Made by a program: the position numbers and the translations under genes
DNA from: Cristatella mucedo
Lineage: Eukaryota > Bryozoa > Phylactolaemata > Cristatellidae
Direction: 5' to 3'
DNA length: 64,000 nucleotides
NCBI GenBank assembly: GCA_009760855.2
Contig: WPIO01000041.1
Coordinates: forward strand, 1,514,501 to 1,578,500
Notes under the pieces: generated by a model
What the model was told of the DNA's origin: nothing
The model's input: the letters and a program-made list of their open reading frames with translations, nothing else
Database searches by the model: none
Part shown: piece by piece, positions 23,001 to 31,269 of the stretch
How positions within the stretch are numbered: position 1 is the stretch's first letter
Layout: each line of letters starts with the position of its first letter

Positions 23001-26000
23001 TATAGTACCCACAGAGAATTAATTATATTAGTAAGCATTTTATATGCAATGACTTGAAGGATGTCGGTTGGTCAGTGATAACATGTATCGTGTCATTACA
23101 CATTAGCATACAAAGGACAATTCGTAGGGACCGAAGTAAATAAATGTTGAGAGAAACCGATAGGTTTTAGCTTCCTTTTAATTGTCGAATCAGGGCAAAT
23201 CGTACTGTCAGTCCTGAGTGAGCTCAAGAATGGGTAAGGCACAGCTAAACAAATTATTTGAGTCAGACGAACGGATGGTATGGTGCCAAGCCTGATTAGG
23301 AAGTATGTGTGGGTGTATTTTGGACAAAAAGAACAAAGGGACCTGAAAGTGAGAGACAAAACCTTGAAGTCGATACTCTGCTTGATGAGGAGCCAGTGCA
23401 GGTGGGTAAGAAGCGGTGTAATATGGCTGAAGCAACGTTCACGACAGACAAGGCTACCTGCCGAGTTTTGCACACAACTGTAAACTTCTAATGCAAAGGT
23501 AGGAAAACCAGCAAGTTATGAGATATAGAAGAAGTCAAGACAGGATATCACGACTGCACAGTTACCAAAGAGGCATTACCCTCTACAAGTGGCGCTGCAA
23601 AAGGCAATTACAATCGTCTTGAATTAAAACAAATTCAGTCGCTAGTCATCTCTCCTAAAAGTGTTGCACCAACAATATTAAAAATAGTGACGATGATAAC
23701 AGTACATTAGAATGGCCACTTAAGTGAAATAAATGCCTCTCTAGCCACATTACATACGCTGGAAAGGAAACAGATGCAGTGGCTGACTGTTGATCAGTTG
23801 TTGAGACAAACCACACAAAAACATCATCTGCTCAATCGTCCTCACATCCTTTTGGTGACTGCGCCTTCTCTGCATATACTCCTAGACCCCAACACTCACG
23901 CTCGACTGACATCACATCACGCCCTGAATTGAGAACACTGAATACGAAGCTAAAACCCACTTATTCCTCACAGGGTTTACTCCATTCACTAGGCACTTGA
24001 CATGCTTCTCTTCCTACATATAAAAGTGCATAGGAATATATTTAGTTCTTTTAGGGCACTATATAACTGTCAACATTCTTACAACTACTATTATTATTAC
24101 TCTGACCACAAAGCCTATCACGTCTCAGCTACATACTAAGCTGAAACACCGATAGACTCCCCGCTGCTCGTGCTCTACGACGATGTATCTGAAATACTTA
24201 CTCTTTAGGCTTGTCATCTTACCACCTACTCATCTGACTGAGGTCGTTCAACTCGGCCTGGAACCGACCTCAAATGATCGGGTTGCCCTGCCTTAAGCTA
24301 TTACTCTCCCAAAGACTGGAACTCACTACTGACTGACAGCACGAAATTCCCTTACCTAATATCTACAATACAGCTAAAATCTGCTAGCTCCTTACAGCAT
24401 TTGCTCGGGCTCTGTGAATTGCCCCTTACGTGATTACGTATGCTGAAATGTCACACTTTACCGAAATTTCATTGGCATGCTGTTTTTCTAGCATATGTGA
24501 AGTGCCTAGAAAGATAACTTCTCTCAGATTCTAAATCGTTAATAGACTTCTCTCTGAGAAGTAGCCAACTTAATGAAGTATAGTAAAAAGGTCTTGTCTC
24601 CTGAAGAGCCTATTCCACTACCACTTTGATCATTTTCACAGGCAGACAAGCCTAGTCCAGCCATAACTCAGGTTATCATGTTTCTTTGGATAAAGGTTCT
24701 ATTTTAAATCTTGCCATCATTCGACCAATACTTACAATCCTAGTTTAGATTCTGAGGTGTCAGCAAACTATTGCCCAGTCTCCAGCCTTCTTTTTTTTGT
24801 CCAAGATTCGGGAAAAGGTTGTCGCTCAGCAGATTGTAGAACTCATTTAGAAGAATAATTGTCAAACAAATTTCAGTTGGGATTCAGACGACACTAATCA
24901 GAAACTGCTCTTCCCCCGTGTTACCAACGACACCCTACATAGCAAAGATTATGGTAACGCTGCTTCCCTGGCCCAGCTAGATATATCAGCTGCATTTGAC
25001 ACAGTCCATCATGATAACCTACTTGAACGATTGAGAATGATGGATCGGACAGAAAAGGCCCAGGAGGGGTTCAAATCGCACTTGTCCGACCATACTTAAT
25101 CCTTGTCGCGTGGTGGTCACATCTCATCTAGCAGACCTGTCACATGCAGAGTTCGATTAAGAGTTTGTTCTCTGTGCTGTTCTGCGCTTATACCCACGGT
25201 CCGTGGGATGCATGGCTATCACTTCTAGACAAACGACAGCCGAGACGGATTTGCCATTTTAAGCCTCGGATTCTGCTGAATCTGCTGATTAACTTAATAT
25301 TTGCCTTTCAGACATTCGATCCTAGATGCTGGCAAATCCCCTTTAACTAAACCGAATAATCTAAATTTCCTTAAACTAAACCTGATTAAACCCAACTCCT
25401 AATTTTAGGACATCCCAAGCATGGACAATGAGATTTTCCTCTTCTAATTTTGATGATACTATAGTGCAACTGGCACCGTGTGCTAGATATGTAGGTGCCT
25501 TCTTTGATAACTGCCTCAAGTTTGAAAGCTTTATTGAGAATATTGCTTTGACAGCTAGCCATCACGTTCAATCCTGGCCTAAGATTAGCGACTGTCTTCC
25601 ATGGTGGCTTGCCAAGAATTCAACTAGCTCCCTTGTTCTACCTCGGTTAGACTATTGCAATTCCATTTTGGCTCGTTCTGTCTAGGCTGGACTACTTTAA
25701 TCTAGTTTTGGCTGGGCTACTTAAAAAATCCATTAAGCCTTCAGCTCCTGATAAATATAGCTGCTGCAAGGCTAGCCAACAAACCCCAGAGGCTCAGCCG
25801 TGTGTCTCCATTGCTGAAGGAGCCAAGACGGTTTCTCGGTCGATCAATGAATACAGAGCGAAATTCTTACCCTGACCCTCCAGGTCTGACACGGCTTAGC
25901 TCCTTCATACCTAGCTGAACTGCTGCACCACTTACAGCTTCCTCGAGCCCTCAGGTTCTGGATGGACAATAAATTGCTGTCACATTCCAATGTTAAAAGA

Positions 26001-28486
26001 CCGTCGGTGACAGAAGCTTCAGCTTTGCAGGTCCTAGACTGTGGAGATCACTTCCACAATTGTTAAGCAACAACATCTCCTCTACTGCTGCCGATTGTGG
26101 CACATCCTTACCAGCCGTCCTCAGCAGCTACTTCCATTCTAGTCACTTCCTAGCCTGCCCTCCAAACTCAGTTATGCTTCTCACTTTTTCTTTAGTGCCT
26201 GAAATGAAGTGCGCTCGCTACGGTATGTGCACCGACAGCCACTTTGGCTTTGGTTGCACACTAGAAAACTATCCAGTTCCTATTTATTCCTCGTGGCTTT
26301 GCAGAGTTACATACATTTATAGGTCCGAACTGATTACTACCTAATGCAAACTAGACTGAAGGAAGTGTTAATTTGATTCAACTGCCTCATTCATATGGCG
26401 GTAGAAGAGCCTTAGAGGCGATCACCACTGCTCGAAGTAGGCAAAAAGGATTGCCTGCAGCAGGACTCGAACCCACGACCTGAGTCGTGATCAGTGAGCA
26501 CATTACCCTTGGGCTAACACCCAGGGGACTTGCATTATTAGGATTAATGATTAAGATTATTAGAACTAATGATTAGGATTAATGCTGATTAATAAAATGC
26601 TTCACTTATGACATAAATAATTGCTGTTTTGTGCATAGCTGCTGCTTCGTGCACGTGGCTACGCCTGTGTAACACGTAGTTGGTTGGATGGTATTCGGCA
26701 GCCTGAGAACAAATTATGTGCGAGAGCTACACAGCTGCTTGCGCACGGTTTGCCTTTGAAGGCAGCTATGTCGTTGCCACATCCCTAAGCTTCGTAGGGG
26801 TGCCTATGCCGAAGTTGTTAACAAAACTGTACTATTATGGTCTCGAGCAATGCCGAGTATCGTGCCTGCTCATGCAGCTATTATTGTTCTAGAATACCTA
26901 CCTGAAACACTTCCAAATCAAATTTTGCATTTTACACAGTATGATTCATAGGATATCCTACGCCAGGGGACGATCTACATAGACGGTGCCCCCCCCCACC
27001 CATTAAGCATCTATTTTGGTTCCCCCCTCATCTGGCACCCTGGGACATATGCCGCTGCCCTGCACTTCGGTAGGCCACTGATCATAGAGCCCCATTCTTC
27101 TGACTCTGGTCCTTTATCTATGCCTAGAAGCAAGCTAGAATCCTTTGGAGACCTTGCCTTCAGCTTGTATGCTCCCAAAGCCTGGAGTTCACTACCGACT
27201 GATGTCACGACATCACCTGACTTGACATTTGAAAATAAGCTAACAACCACCAGTTACTTACAGAACTCCCTGGTTCCCTAGAAATTTTTTATGTGTGCTT
27301 ACACTGTGCATGTTATCACAGCACAGTTGATATGCTTCCTTTCCAGCATTTGTGGAATACCTAGAAAGAGATTTAGTTCCCTCGGGGTGCTATATAAACG
27401 AATAATTCTGGTATTATTATTTAAATAATGCCACTGTCTATACATTAAATATTATATGAAGCTTTTTCGGGGATAGCAGCTTGCCCAAAGCAGCACATAG
27501 GAAAGATGACCAACAATACAGTATTGGTATGGCAAGTGGCTGGAACAACTAAAGGAACAAGACCGGCCAATCAAAGAGTACTCAAGAACCTACAGACCGG
27601 AGGGGGATTAGGAAAGACTAAGATACATTTACTCGCACGGCACACAAAAAAATAAATTTCGAGAAGTCTGCTGCTGAAAGACAAACAGAACAAGTGAATG
27701 ACTAAAGAAAGCCTGCCGAAAAATGCCCTCCAAGTTGTGGCACAGTGTACCAATGTGGGGCAGCAGAAGAGACATGCAATCAGACGACTCGGTACGTTTT
27801 CGCGTAACAACGGGCTTACGGGCTTACCACTCCATAGCCGGTTGAACGCCTGCGTTGCCCGTTTGGGCTAATGCTTTTTCTCTAAAAAAAAATAAAAGCA
27901 TACAAAGTATACAAAGTATACGATATCGAAATTGCGTTCCTTTTAGATTTTCGCACGGTCCAAGTTATCGAGCAGCGAAAATGAGCATAAAAGCCAGGCC
28001 CGGCACATAAAAGCAGCGTTCGCAAGCATTTGACTAACGCACATTAGTTCTTGCAATGCAGCGGGTGGGTGCGCATTTCGATAACAGAACTTTCCAGAAC
28101 TACCGCGATCGCCTACCGCTTGCCACACCAAGAAAGATTCATTTAGTTATTTCACGGCTCTCTAAATATGCACAGTCGGTAGCTATGTCATTTCAGCAGT
28201 AACACAGCCCGAGTTCACGAGTAACAAGAGACAAGTACTGTGCGAATTGACCAAAAGTACCGAAAAGAGAAGAACCGCTTTTTCTACCCGCAAGCTGTAG
28301 TGGCCTGACTAAAAAGCACAATCGTAAAGAGGAAAACGAAGCACATTCGGGCGAAAGAGGAGCGTGCTGGCATAACAAGTGCTGGCCGCTTCGGTGGTCT
28401 TCGAAGCAAGCTCGCAAGCCGGAACCGACATACGCTTTCTCTTTCGAGAATCCCATTTCCTGCAAGGTAACTAGAAACGACGACAT
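4302..28486 (-). CDS. UBXN1: UBXN1/SAKS1-type UBA-UBX protein, 3' partial (ten exons)
   Basis: This is a predicted adaptor that binds ubiquitin through UBA and the AAA ATPase p97/VCP through UBX; the family acts in ubiquitin-dependent turnover in cytosol and at the ER. Coding exons in transcript order: 28434-28486, 27828-27881, 20045-20115, 15369-15477, 15090-15221, 12896-13015, 9951-10026, 8995-9051, 8631-8756, 4302-4497. All introns are GT..AG and every junction keeps frame, giving 331 residues plus a split codon. Domains: UBA 1-42 (MGF at 11-13, TGN at 25-27, MEW at 34-36); C2H2-like finger C94/C97/H110/H116; charged coiled coil about 135-215 (AARQ at 176-179 and 202-205); Ala-rich linker; UBX from about 262. 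Family members are about 300 residues. The end of UBX (usually a GLVPSA-like strand) is missing, so the gene is partial here. Introns hold many LINE copies. Identification rests on remembered family sequence. Confidence 0.9.
4498..5274. other. UBXN1 intron 9, left part
   Basis: No repeat family or second gene recognised. Overlapping open frames on both strands at 4320-4810 are shadows of the GC-rich UBX exon. Confidence 0.5.
5275..6205 (-). mobile_element. LINE-A, 5'-truncated, with a tail inserted inside
   Basis: From right to left it reads the end of the reverse-transcriptase ORF (DKDTTSKMIHAF, LQLVQNSAARLVCRELR), the C-terminal APKAWNSLPT block, the 3' UTR and the tail. Stops and frameshifts break it. 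At about 5986-6057 a second LINE-A tail replaces roughly 80 bp of expected element sequence. A duplicated ~35-bp block ending ATCATTCAATTATGA lies at 6135-6204. Confidence 0.85.
6206..6699. other. UBXN1 intron 9, middle
   Basis: AT-rich, with a locally duplicated GCCAAGCAAGATAATTATAA (6627 and 6683). No gene recognised. Confidence 0.5.
6700..7985 (-). mobile_element. LINE-A, 5'-truncated with internal deletion
   Basis: A minus-strand copy from a degenerate tail to the start of the reverse-transcriptase ORF (MSLASGRVPASFKKSVVRPL). The frame jumps from LPFLSKTAERVV to AIAKHNLSFHFYADD, so the region with motifs A and B is deleted while the YADD box remains. The product cannot be an active polymerase. 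Confidence 0.88.
7986..8630. other. UBXN1 intron 9, right part
   Basis: No exon or known repeat recognised between the LINE copy and exon 9. Confidence 0.5.
8631..8756 (-). CDS. UBXN1: UBXN1 exon 9 (linker, first UBX strand)
   Basis: Acceptor CCTTTTTCAG, donor GTAATT. It encodes an Ala/Pro-rich linker beginning IPADDPATLPAAASATK and ends NPTYNEAKLQ, which runs into IRLQSG of exon 10 as the first beta strand of a UBX fold. Confidence 0.85.
8757..8994. repeat. UBXN1: UBXN1 intron 8 with imperfect CAG/CTG tracts
   Basis: A short intron containing interrupted CAG runs on the plus strand (about 8875-8887 and 8926-8951). The coding-strand frame from exon 8 stays open far into it as an Ala-rich stretch. 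Confidence 0.7.
8995..9051 (-). CDS. UBXN1: UBXN1 exon 8 (end of coiled coil)
   Basis: It reads RVLDQIAQDRLSRAAAATK and joins exon 7 to give AARQRV, matching the family. The acceptor used is the second AG of TACAGGCAG; the first would shift the frame. The donor is GTGCGT. The frame stays open for about 44 more codons into the 238-bp intron, so a longer or retained form is possible. Confidence 0.8.
9052..9950. other. UBXN1 intron 7
   Basis: Contains a polyC run at 9682-9689 and, at 9906-9950, a CAG/CAA repeat that ends exactly at the 5' splice site of exon 7. No other feature recognised. Confidence 0.6.
9906..9950. repeat. (CAG)n repeat abutting a splice donor
   Basis: About 14 CAG triplets with two CAA interruptions. 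On the gene's strand it reads GTTGCTGCTG.. beginning at the first intron base. Confidence 0.95.
9951..10026 (-). CDS. UBXN1: UBXN1 exon 7 (coiled coil)
   Basis: Acceptor CTTTCAG. It reads HDEQEMLKLLEERRRDKMNE then KAARQ, continuing the helix. The donor GTTGCT is immediately followed by a (CTG)n tract on the coding strand, so the 5' splice site is part of a trinucleotide repeat. Confidence 0.88.
10027..10925. other. UBXN1 intron 6, left part
   Basis: Ala/Gln-type open frames in several phases reflect CAG-rich composition. A SINE head lies at 10626-10700. No gene beyond UBXN1 recognised. Confidence 0.5.
10626..10700 (-). mobile_element. tRNA-derived SINE fragment
   Basis: On the minus strand GGTGAGGTGCTCAC is followed by a decayed B box (GTTGCAAGTCC) and TGCTGCAGGCAATTC, the same body as the copy at 26440-26520. 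No LINE-A tail is visible. Confidence 0.6.
10926..11077. repeat. (CT)n tract ending in an inverted (CT)n-AA-(GA)n
   Basis: An interrupted CT tract to 11058, then AA and (GA)n to 11077. The two halves are complementary and could fold as a hairpin of about 17 bp with an AA loop. A SINE head follows directly. Confidence 0.95.
11086..11139 (-). mobile_element. tRNA-derived SINE head
   Basis: In sense: TAGCCCTGGACGTAAGGTGC (A-box-like), then GACCGAGGTCGTGGGTTCGA with a perfect B-box core GGTTCGA. The body is cut off by the GA/CT repeat. Confidence 0.75.
11140..12705. other. UBXN1 intron 6, right part
   Basis: Mostly unrecognised sequence. At about 11850-11965 a block of about 60 bp containing CCATGCACTCGACAACTG and an ATT run is duplicated in tandem. 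Confidence 0.5.
12706..12808 (-). mobile_element. LINE-A tail-only fragment
   Basis: (AAT)9 followed by CACTTGATAAAGTGCCCTCA and CTCTAGGCGCTTTACATTTG. Only about 100 bp, 90 bp from UBXN1 exon 6. Confidence 0.9.
12896..13015 (-). CDS. UBXN1: UBXN1 exon 6 (coiled coil)
   Basis: The acceptor TTTCCAG lies beside a short CT tract; the donor is GTGAGC. The 39 residues include LQEVLAQKRHEREEHERQEE and end GKDVGAARQ, the Glu/Arg-rich helix typical of UBXN1. Very high charge and GC content fit a solvent-exposed helix. Confidence 0.9.
13016..15089. other. UBXN1 intron 5
   Basis: A GC-rich left part with open frames on both strands, an AT-rich block at 13520-13680 and a SINE head at 13888-13946. The remainder to 15089 is unrecognised. 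Confidence 0.5.
13888..13946 (-). mobile_element. tRNA-derived SINE head
   Basis: Sense reads TAGCCCAGGGCGCTCGCTCT then GACCCGGGTCGTGGGTTTG. It is joined on one side to an AAT run. Confidence 0.65.
15090..15221 (-). CDS. UBXN1: UBXN1 exon 5 (zinc finger, start of coiled coil)
   Basis: Acceptor GTTCCAG, donor GTGAGA. It begins CGKLLRSEVEAQNHAMRTDH, supplying C97, H110 and H116 of a C-x2-C-x12-H-x5-H finger. It then reads FSESAEEVKPLTEAEKKEQL, the conserved entry to the family's coiled coil. Confidence 0.9.
15369..15477 (-). CDS. UBXN1: UBXN1 exon 4 (linker, first zinc-finger Cys)
   Basis: Acceptor ATTGCAG, donor GTGTGT. It encodes a linker (QLPAGAAAAKPVDVRLDQ..) and ends AKSIKCD, supplying the first cysteine (C94) of the finger. 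Glu60 and Glu96 codons are split across the flanking introns. Confidence 0.85.
15478..15854. other. UBXN1 intron 3, start
   Basis: No feature recognised apart from a possible decayed SINE head near 15525-15580 (CAGGGTTCAATCCCTATGC on the plus strand). Confidence 0.45.
15855..16285 (+). mobile_element. LINE-B reverse-transcriptase fragment, internally deleted
   Basis: GAAGAATTAATTGTCAGACA to TAAAACTGCTCTCC aligns with 24860-24915. The frame then jumps to SVLNPLLFSIYTEPLGKAIE (motif B region) and continues through an altered YADD region to LKDDKTKRLL. Frameshifts and a deletion of the motif A region make it a pseudogene. Confidence 0.7.
17298..18475 (+). pseudogene. LINE-A reverse-transcriptase ORF, interrupted
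   Basis: About 390 open codons from ATG 17298. Motif A LLDLSAAFDTIDHK is at about 103-116, motif B YGVPQGSVLGPVLF at 161-174 and motif C FYADDTQLY at 194-202, so the catalytic aspartates are present. An early motif reads NYPPVS where relatives in this window suggest an Arg (FRPVS at 7840), possibly a lesion. The frame then enters the nested insertion, which supplies an early stop at 18539. There is no intact endonuclease upstream in frame, so it is not expected to be autonomous. Confidence 0.85.
18471..18662 (-). mobile_element. Nested LINE-A insertion with 7-bp target-site duplication
   Basis: ACTGTTA occurs at 18471-18477 and 18656-18662. Between them lie 178 bp of minus-strand LINE-A: (AAT)n, tail and part of the 3' UTR, 5'-truncated. 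Outside the duplication the host LINE-A runs on without loss (..TCGCTC then GGTCCC..). This is the signature of target-primed reverse transcription. Confidence 0.92.
19141..20044. other. UBXN1 intron 3, end
   Basis: Contains a pyrimidine-rich stretch (19725-19870) but no recognised gene or repeat family. Confidence 0.5.
20045..20115 (-). CDS. UBXN1: UBXN1 exon 3 (UBA end, acidic linker)
   Basis: Acceptor GTTGCAG, donor GTGAGT. It begins LLQHADDSGPADELDF, completing the UBA domain with the usual WLxxHxDD run, then an acidic linker ending NEISSG. It is separated from exon 2 by a 7.7-kb intron full of LINE fragments. Confidence 0.9.
20116..20998. other. UBXN1 intron 2, left end
   Basis: No feature recognised. 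The minus-strand 106-codon frame at 20423-20743 has no known motif. Confidence 0.45.
20999..21526 (-). mobile_element. LINE-A, 5'-truncated
   Basis: (AAT)8, tail, 3' UTR and the RT C-terminal block (KAWNSLPT equivalent at 21340) on the minus strand. Truncated at 21526 within the block before PVKQRIDFKV. Confidence 0.92.
21800..22165 (+). mobile_element. LINE endonuclease fragment
   Basis: Plus-strand translation gives GDFNIHFDSPSDS (21950-21990), the GDFN motif of AP-endonuclease domains in Jockey/L2-type LINEs, preceded by a decayed YRPP-like region. It stops at the SINE at 22178. It is a pseudogene fragment. Confidence 0.65.
22178..22308 (-). mobile_element. tRNA-derived SINE with internal hairpin
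   Basis: Sense: GGTTTGGCCCGTGGTTAAGG (A box), GACCGAGGTCGTGGGCTCGA (B box), CCACGTGGCATTCGTGAAGC, then GAATAGAGATTGAGTTCTCT and GGGCG (LINE-A-like tail). Between the boxes, 22259-22270 and 22275-22286 are perfect 12-bp inverted repeats around a 4-nt loop. Confidence 0.85.
22309..22975. other. UBXN1 intron 2, no recognised feature
   Basis: A minus-strand open stretch ending MGEW at 22480 resembles the end of a UBA exon, but the true UBA exon is at 27828-27881. Confidence 0.5.
22976..23575 (-). mobile_element. LINE-A, old copy
   Basis: A diverged tail near 23000-23040, then the C-terminal RT region on the minus strand (LVCRERCFSHITPLLTHLHW, LLIKQSIDFKVLSLTFRSL). Many frameshifts. Confidence 0.8.
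23576..24229. other. Decayed LINE tails in UBXN1 intron 2
   Basis: A minus-strand tail remnant at about 23700-23800 and a plus-strand one at about 24030-24105 (TATTTAGTTCTTTTAGGGCA then ATT repeats). Otherwise unrecognised. Confidence 0.5.
24230..24545 (+). mobile_element. LINE-A C-terminal/tail fragment, old
   Basis: CTCCCAAAGACTGGAACTCA (RT C-terminal block) at about 24307, then a diverged 3' UTR and GTGAAGTGCCTAGAAAGATA at about 24497. Confidence 0.7.
24640..26345 (+). mobile_element. LINE-B, longest copy (RT to 3' end)
   Basis: Frameshifted RT: ANYCPVSSLL-like at 24770, LDISAAFDTVHHDNLLERL at 24980, CARYVGAFFDNCLKFESFIE at 25480, LVLPRLDYCNSILARS at 25635. It then continues to the LINE-B 3' region with CCTAGACTGTGGA at 26033. 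The motifs place it in the L2/CR1 group, clearly apart from LINE-A. No frame is intact. Confidence 0.8.
26440..26520 (-). mobile_element. tRNA-derived SINE fragment
   Basis: Sense: TTAGCCCAAGGGTAATGTGC, then TCGTGGGTTCGAGTCCTGCT (perfect B-box core), then GCAGGCAATCC. No LINE-A tail is present. Confidence 0.75.
26521..27029. other. UBXN1 intron 2, degenerate GATTAAT repeats and unknown sequence
   Basis: 26535-26595 is a loose repeat of ATTAGGATTAATGATTAAGA. A C-run lies at 26990-26997. No gene recognised. Confidence 0.5.
27030..27425 (+). mobile_element. LINE-A, 5'-truncated, old
   Basis: RT C-terminal block GCTCCCAAAGCCTGGAGTTC at 27170, shortened 3' UTR, tail ATACCTAGAAAGAGATTTAG at 27357 and ATT repeats. 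Confidence 0.85.
27426..27827. other. UBXN1 intron 2, right end
   Basis: No recognised feature between the LINE and exon 2. Confidence 0.5.
27828..27881 (-). CDS. UBXN1: UBXN1 exon 2 (UBA helices 2-3)
   Basis: A T-rich tract ending TTTTTTTAG gives the acceptor. The exon reads EKALAQTGNAGVQPAMEW, the second half of a UBA domain, and the donor is GTAAGC. The AG two bases further in would break the frame, so the first AG is chosen. The Ala and Trp codons at its ends are split across introns and complete correctly. Confidence 0.9.
28434..28486 (-). CDS. UBXN1: UBXN1 exon 1 (start, first UBA helix)
   Basis: Starts at ATG 28486, the first ATG of the frame, with G at -3. It encodes 17 residues plus two bases, including LQEMGFSKEK, where MGF is the UBA ubiquitin-binding loop. 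The donor is GTATGT at 28433-28428. Family members likewise have about ten residues between the start and MGF, which supports this start. Confidence 0.88.
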
Positions 28487-28720
28487 CTCAGTCGGCGGCT
28501 CGCGGACGGTCAATGAACGTAAAGCGCTGCTTTCGCGTTAGCTGAACTAAGCTGTCTAAATGGAACGTCTGTGTCACCTCGATCGCGTCTGCCATTGGAT
28601 AAGCACCTCCGGTAGCCGCACGTGCTGGGCTCGGTGCTGAGGCGTTACCGAACAACAGATTTACCCGTAGACATGGCACACGAATGTCTACGGCCGGCTA
28701 CCGGCCATCATAACGGCGGA
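28487..28720 (-). promoter_or_regulatory. UBXN1: Probable UBXN1 5' UTR/promoter
   Basis: The GC-rich stretch just upstream of the start carries ATTGG at 28594-28598, which is CCAAT on the gene's strand about 110 bp from the ATG. No TATA box is seen. A plus-strand ATG at 28673 in a good context suggests the region could be bidirectional, but no divergent gene was identified. Confidence 0.4.
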
Positions 28721-29009
28721 GTATCTGGTAAAGCTAAGCGTAGAAAATACCTTGAAATTATGTGCGGCATCCTATTCAAGTTCTTTTCCCGGCACCCGTG
28801 TGACCTACACGGACCGTGACTCAAGGTCTACAGCTCAGGCGAGAAAATACTCGCTCTAAGCTTCTGTTTTATTCTGAACGTGGTTATACTACCTCTATCG
28901 ACGCTCCTTAGACAGCTGCTGAAGCCGCAGACTTCCAAAATGACGGATGCCAGCCCAGCGCTGCGAAGTGCAACGCTCAGGCTTGCCGGTATTAGTGCTT
29001 TGTATAAAT

Positions 29010-30221
29010 GATAGTAATAATAATAACAATGCACTTGATAAAGTGCCCTCAGAGAACTCAATCTCTTTCTAGGCACTTTACATTTGCTGTAAAGGGAAAC
29101 GCGATTGAATGGTGAGTAATATCATGCTTGATAAACAACATGAATAACATGGTTAGGGGTGACTTGCACAGGGTCAGCATGCAAGTGTGGTTATTGGCAG
29201 CATGCCCAGTGTCAGCACACATAAGCACATGAAGGACGAATCACAGGGATCCACTAAATGCTGTCCTAAATGTGTGTCTGTAAGTTCTTTTTAAATGTGA
29301 TCAAGTCAAGATGTTCTGACGCAAGTCGGGAGGGAGTTCCAGGCTTTGGGAGCATGCGAACTAAATGCACGGTCTCCAAAGGATTTGAGGTTTGTACGAG
29401 GTATTGGTAGACTGTTGAATTCCGAAAAGCGGATGGTACGATGCTTGGCCTGGTGGGGGAGTAGATCTGCGAGGTAGGCTGGAGCCAAAGAATGGAGTGA
29501 CCTAAAAGTGAGCAACAAAACCTTGAAGTCGATCCGTTGCTTGACTGGTAGCCAGTGCAGGTCGGCGAGAAGGGTATGATGCGGCAACTGCGAAGGTCAC
29601 GACAGACAAGCCTAGCTGCAGAGTTTTGCACCAGCTGTAAGCGCTTGATTGCACATGACGGTAGGCCATCAAGCAGTGAGTTATAGAAATCAAGACAGGA
29701 TGTCACGAATGCATGGACCAACTTAAACGTGGTATCCTTATCTAAGCAAGCCGGAATTTTAGAAATGTTATGTAGCTGAAAGTAGGCAGACTTGACTGGA
29801 GCTGATGTGGTCATCTAACGAGAGGTCACTTTGGAACATTACACCTAGATTTCGTGCAGATTCAACAGGAGATATGCCGGCAGAGCCAATTTTGAGCATC
29901 ACCCTTTCCAATTTCTGAATCAGACTGGGTTTGCCCATAACTAGTAAGTTTGTTTTATCATCATTTAGTTTTAGAAAATTTGCTGCCATCCATGATGAGT
30001 GTCATCAATACATGCAGCAAGTGAGTTGAGAGAATTCGAGGTGCTCGAAGGCTGGGAGGGATCAAAGCAAAGGTACAACTGAGTGTCATCCGCATAGAAG
30101 TGAAAGCCTAGATTGTGCTTGGCAATCAAATCGGCAAGAGGGAGAGTATAAACCGTGAAAAGAACCGGACCATGCACGAAGCCCTGAAGTACCACATATT
30201 TCAGAGGTGCCTTGGATGACC
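29010..30221 (-). mobile_element. LINE-A, 5'-truncated at motif B
   Basis: Tail at 29015, 3' UTR, RT C-terminus (SFGDRAFSSHAPKAWNSLPT), LVHAFVTSCLDFYNSLLDGL, then YADDTQLYLCFDPSQPSST near 30090, ending in the motif B region. Frameshifts split it. Among the better preserved copies. Confidence 0.9.
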
Positions 30222-30820
30222 TTAATAATAATAATGAGAATGCACTTGATAAAGCGCCCTCAGAGAACTCATTGTCTCTCTAGGTGCTTTACAGTTGCTG
30301 CAAAGGGAAATGCAGTTGAATGGTGAGTAATATCACGCTTGATAAACAAACAAAATGAATAACATGGTTAGGGGTGACATGCACAGGGTCAGCATGCAAA
30401 TGTGGTTAGTGGCAGCATGCAGTGTCAGCACGCTTAAGCACATCAAGGACGAATCACAGGGATCCACTAAATGCTGTCCTAAATGTGTGTCTGTAAGTTC
30501 TTTTTAAATGTGATCAAGTCAAGGGATGTTCTGACGCAAGTCGGGAGGGAGTTCCAGGCTTTGGGAGCATACTAGCTAAATGCACGGTCTCCAAAGAATT
30601 TGAGGTTTGTACGAGGTATTTGTAGACTGCTGGATTCCCAAAAGCGGTTGGTACGATGCTTGGCCTGATGGGGGAGTATATCTGAGAGATAGGCTGGAGC
30701 CAAAGAATGAAGTGACCTAAAAGTGAGCGACAAAACCTTGATGTCACTCCGTTGCTTGACTGGTAGCCGGTGCAGGTCGTTGAGAAGTGGTATAATGTGG
30801 CAACTGCGAAGCTCACGACA
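30222..30820 (-). mobile_element. LINE-A, 5'-truncated, abutting another copy
   Basis: Starts with (AAT)4 directly against the 5' end of the copy at 29010-30221 and runs to the LRSCRIIPLL region. It ends where a plus-strand LINE-A begins. Confidence 0.9.
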
Positions 30821-30821
30821 T

Positions 30822-31153
30822 TATGGGCTTATGCGTCCTGACACTGTGCATGCCAATAACCACACTTGCATGCTGACCCTGTGCAAGTCACCCCTAACCA
30901 TGTTATTCATGTTGTGTATCAAGCATGATATTACTCACCATTCAATCACGTTTCAAGCATGATATTACTCACCATTCAATCGTCAATTGTGTATGTCACC
31001 CTTAACCATGCTATCCTTGTTTATTGAGCATGCTCATACTAACCATTCGATCGTGTTTCCTTTGCAGCATATGTAAAGCGCCTAGAGAGAGATTGAGCTC
31101 TGTGAGGGCGCTCTATCAAGTGAGTCATTATTATTATTTTTATTATTATTCAT
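30822..31153 (+). mobile_element. LINE-A 3' UTR and tail, with internal duplication
   Basis: GCTTATGCGTCCTGACACTG to the tail at 31075-31150. A ~37-bp block with AAGCATGATATTACTCACCA is repeated (30920-30990). Confidence 0.88.
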
Positions 31154-31269
31154 AGTATGGTCACGGAAGACAACGCTGCGCCATGTAGTCTCTTGACGGA
31201 TGATTGTCATCTTGCCGTGCGACGGACGGGGACTTTCTCGCTTAAATTAGTGGAGATGAAGTTACCAAG

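Noticed and set aside
30222-31153. Twin-priming (5' inversion) of a single LINE-A
   Set aside because: Both arms contain 3' UTR and tail, so these are two insertions in opposite orientation, not one inverted element.
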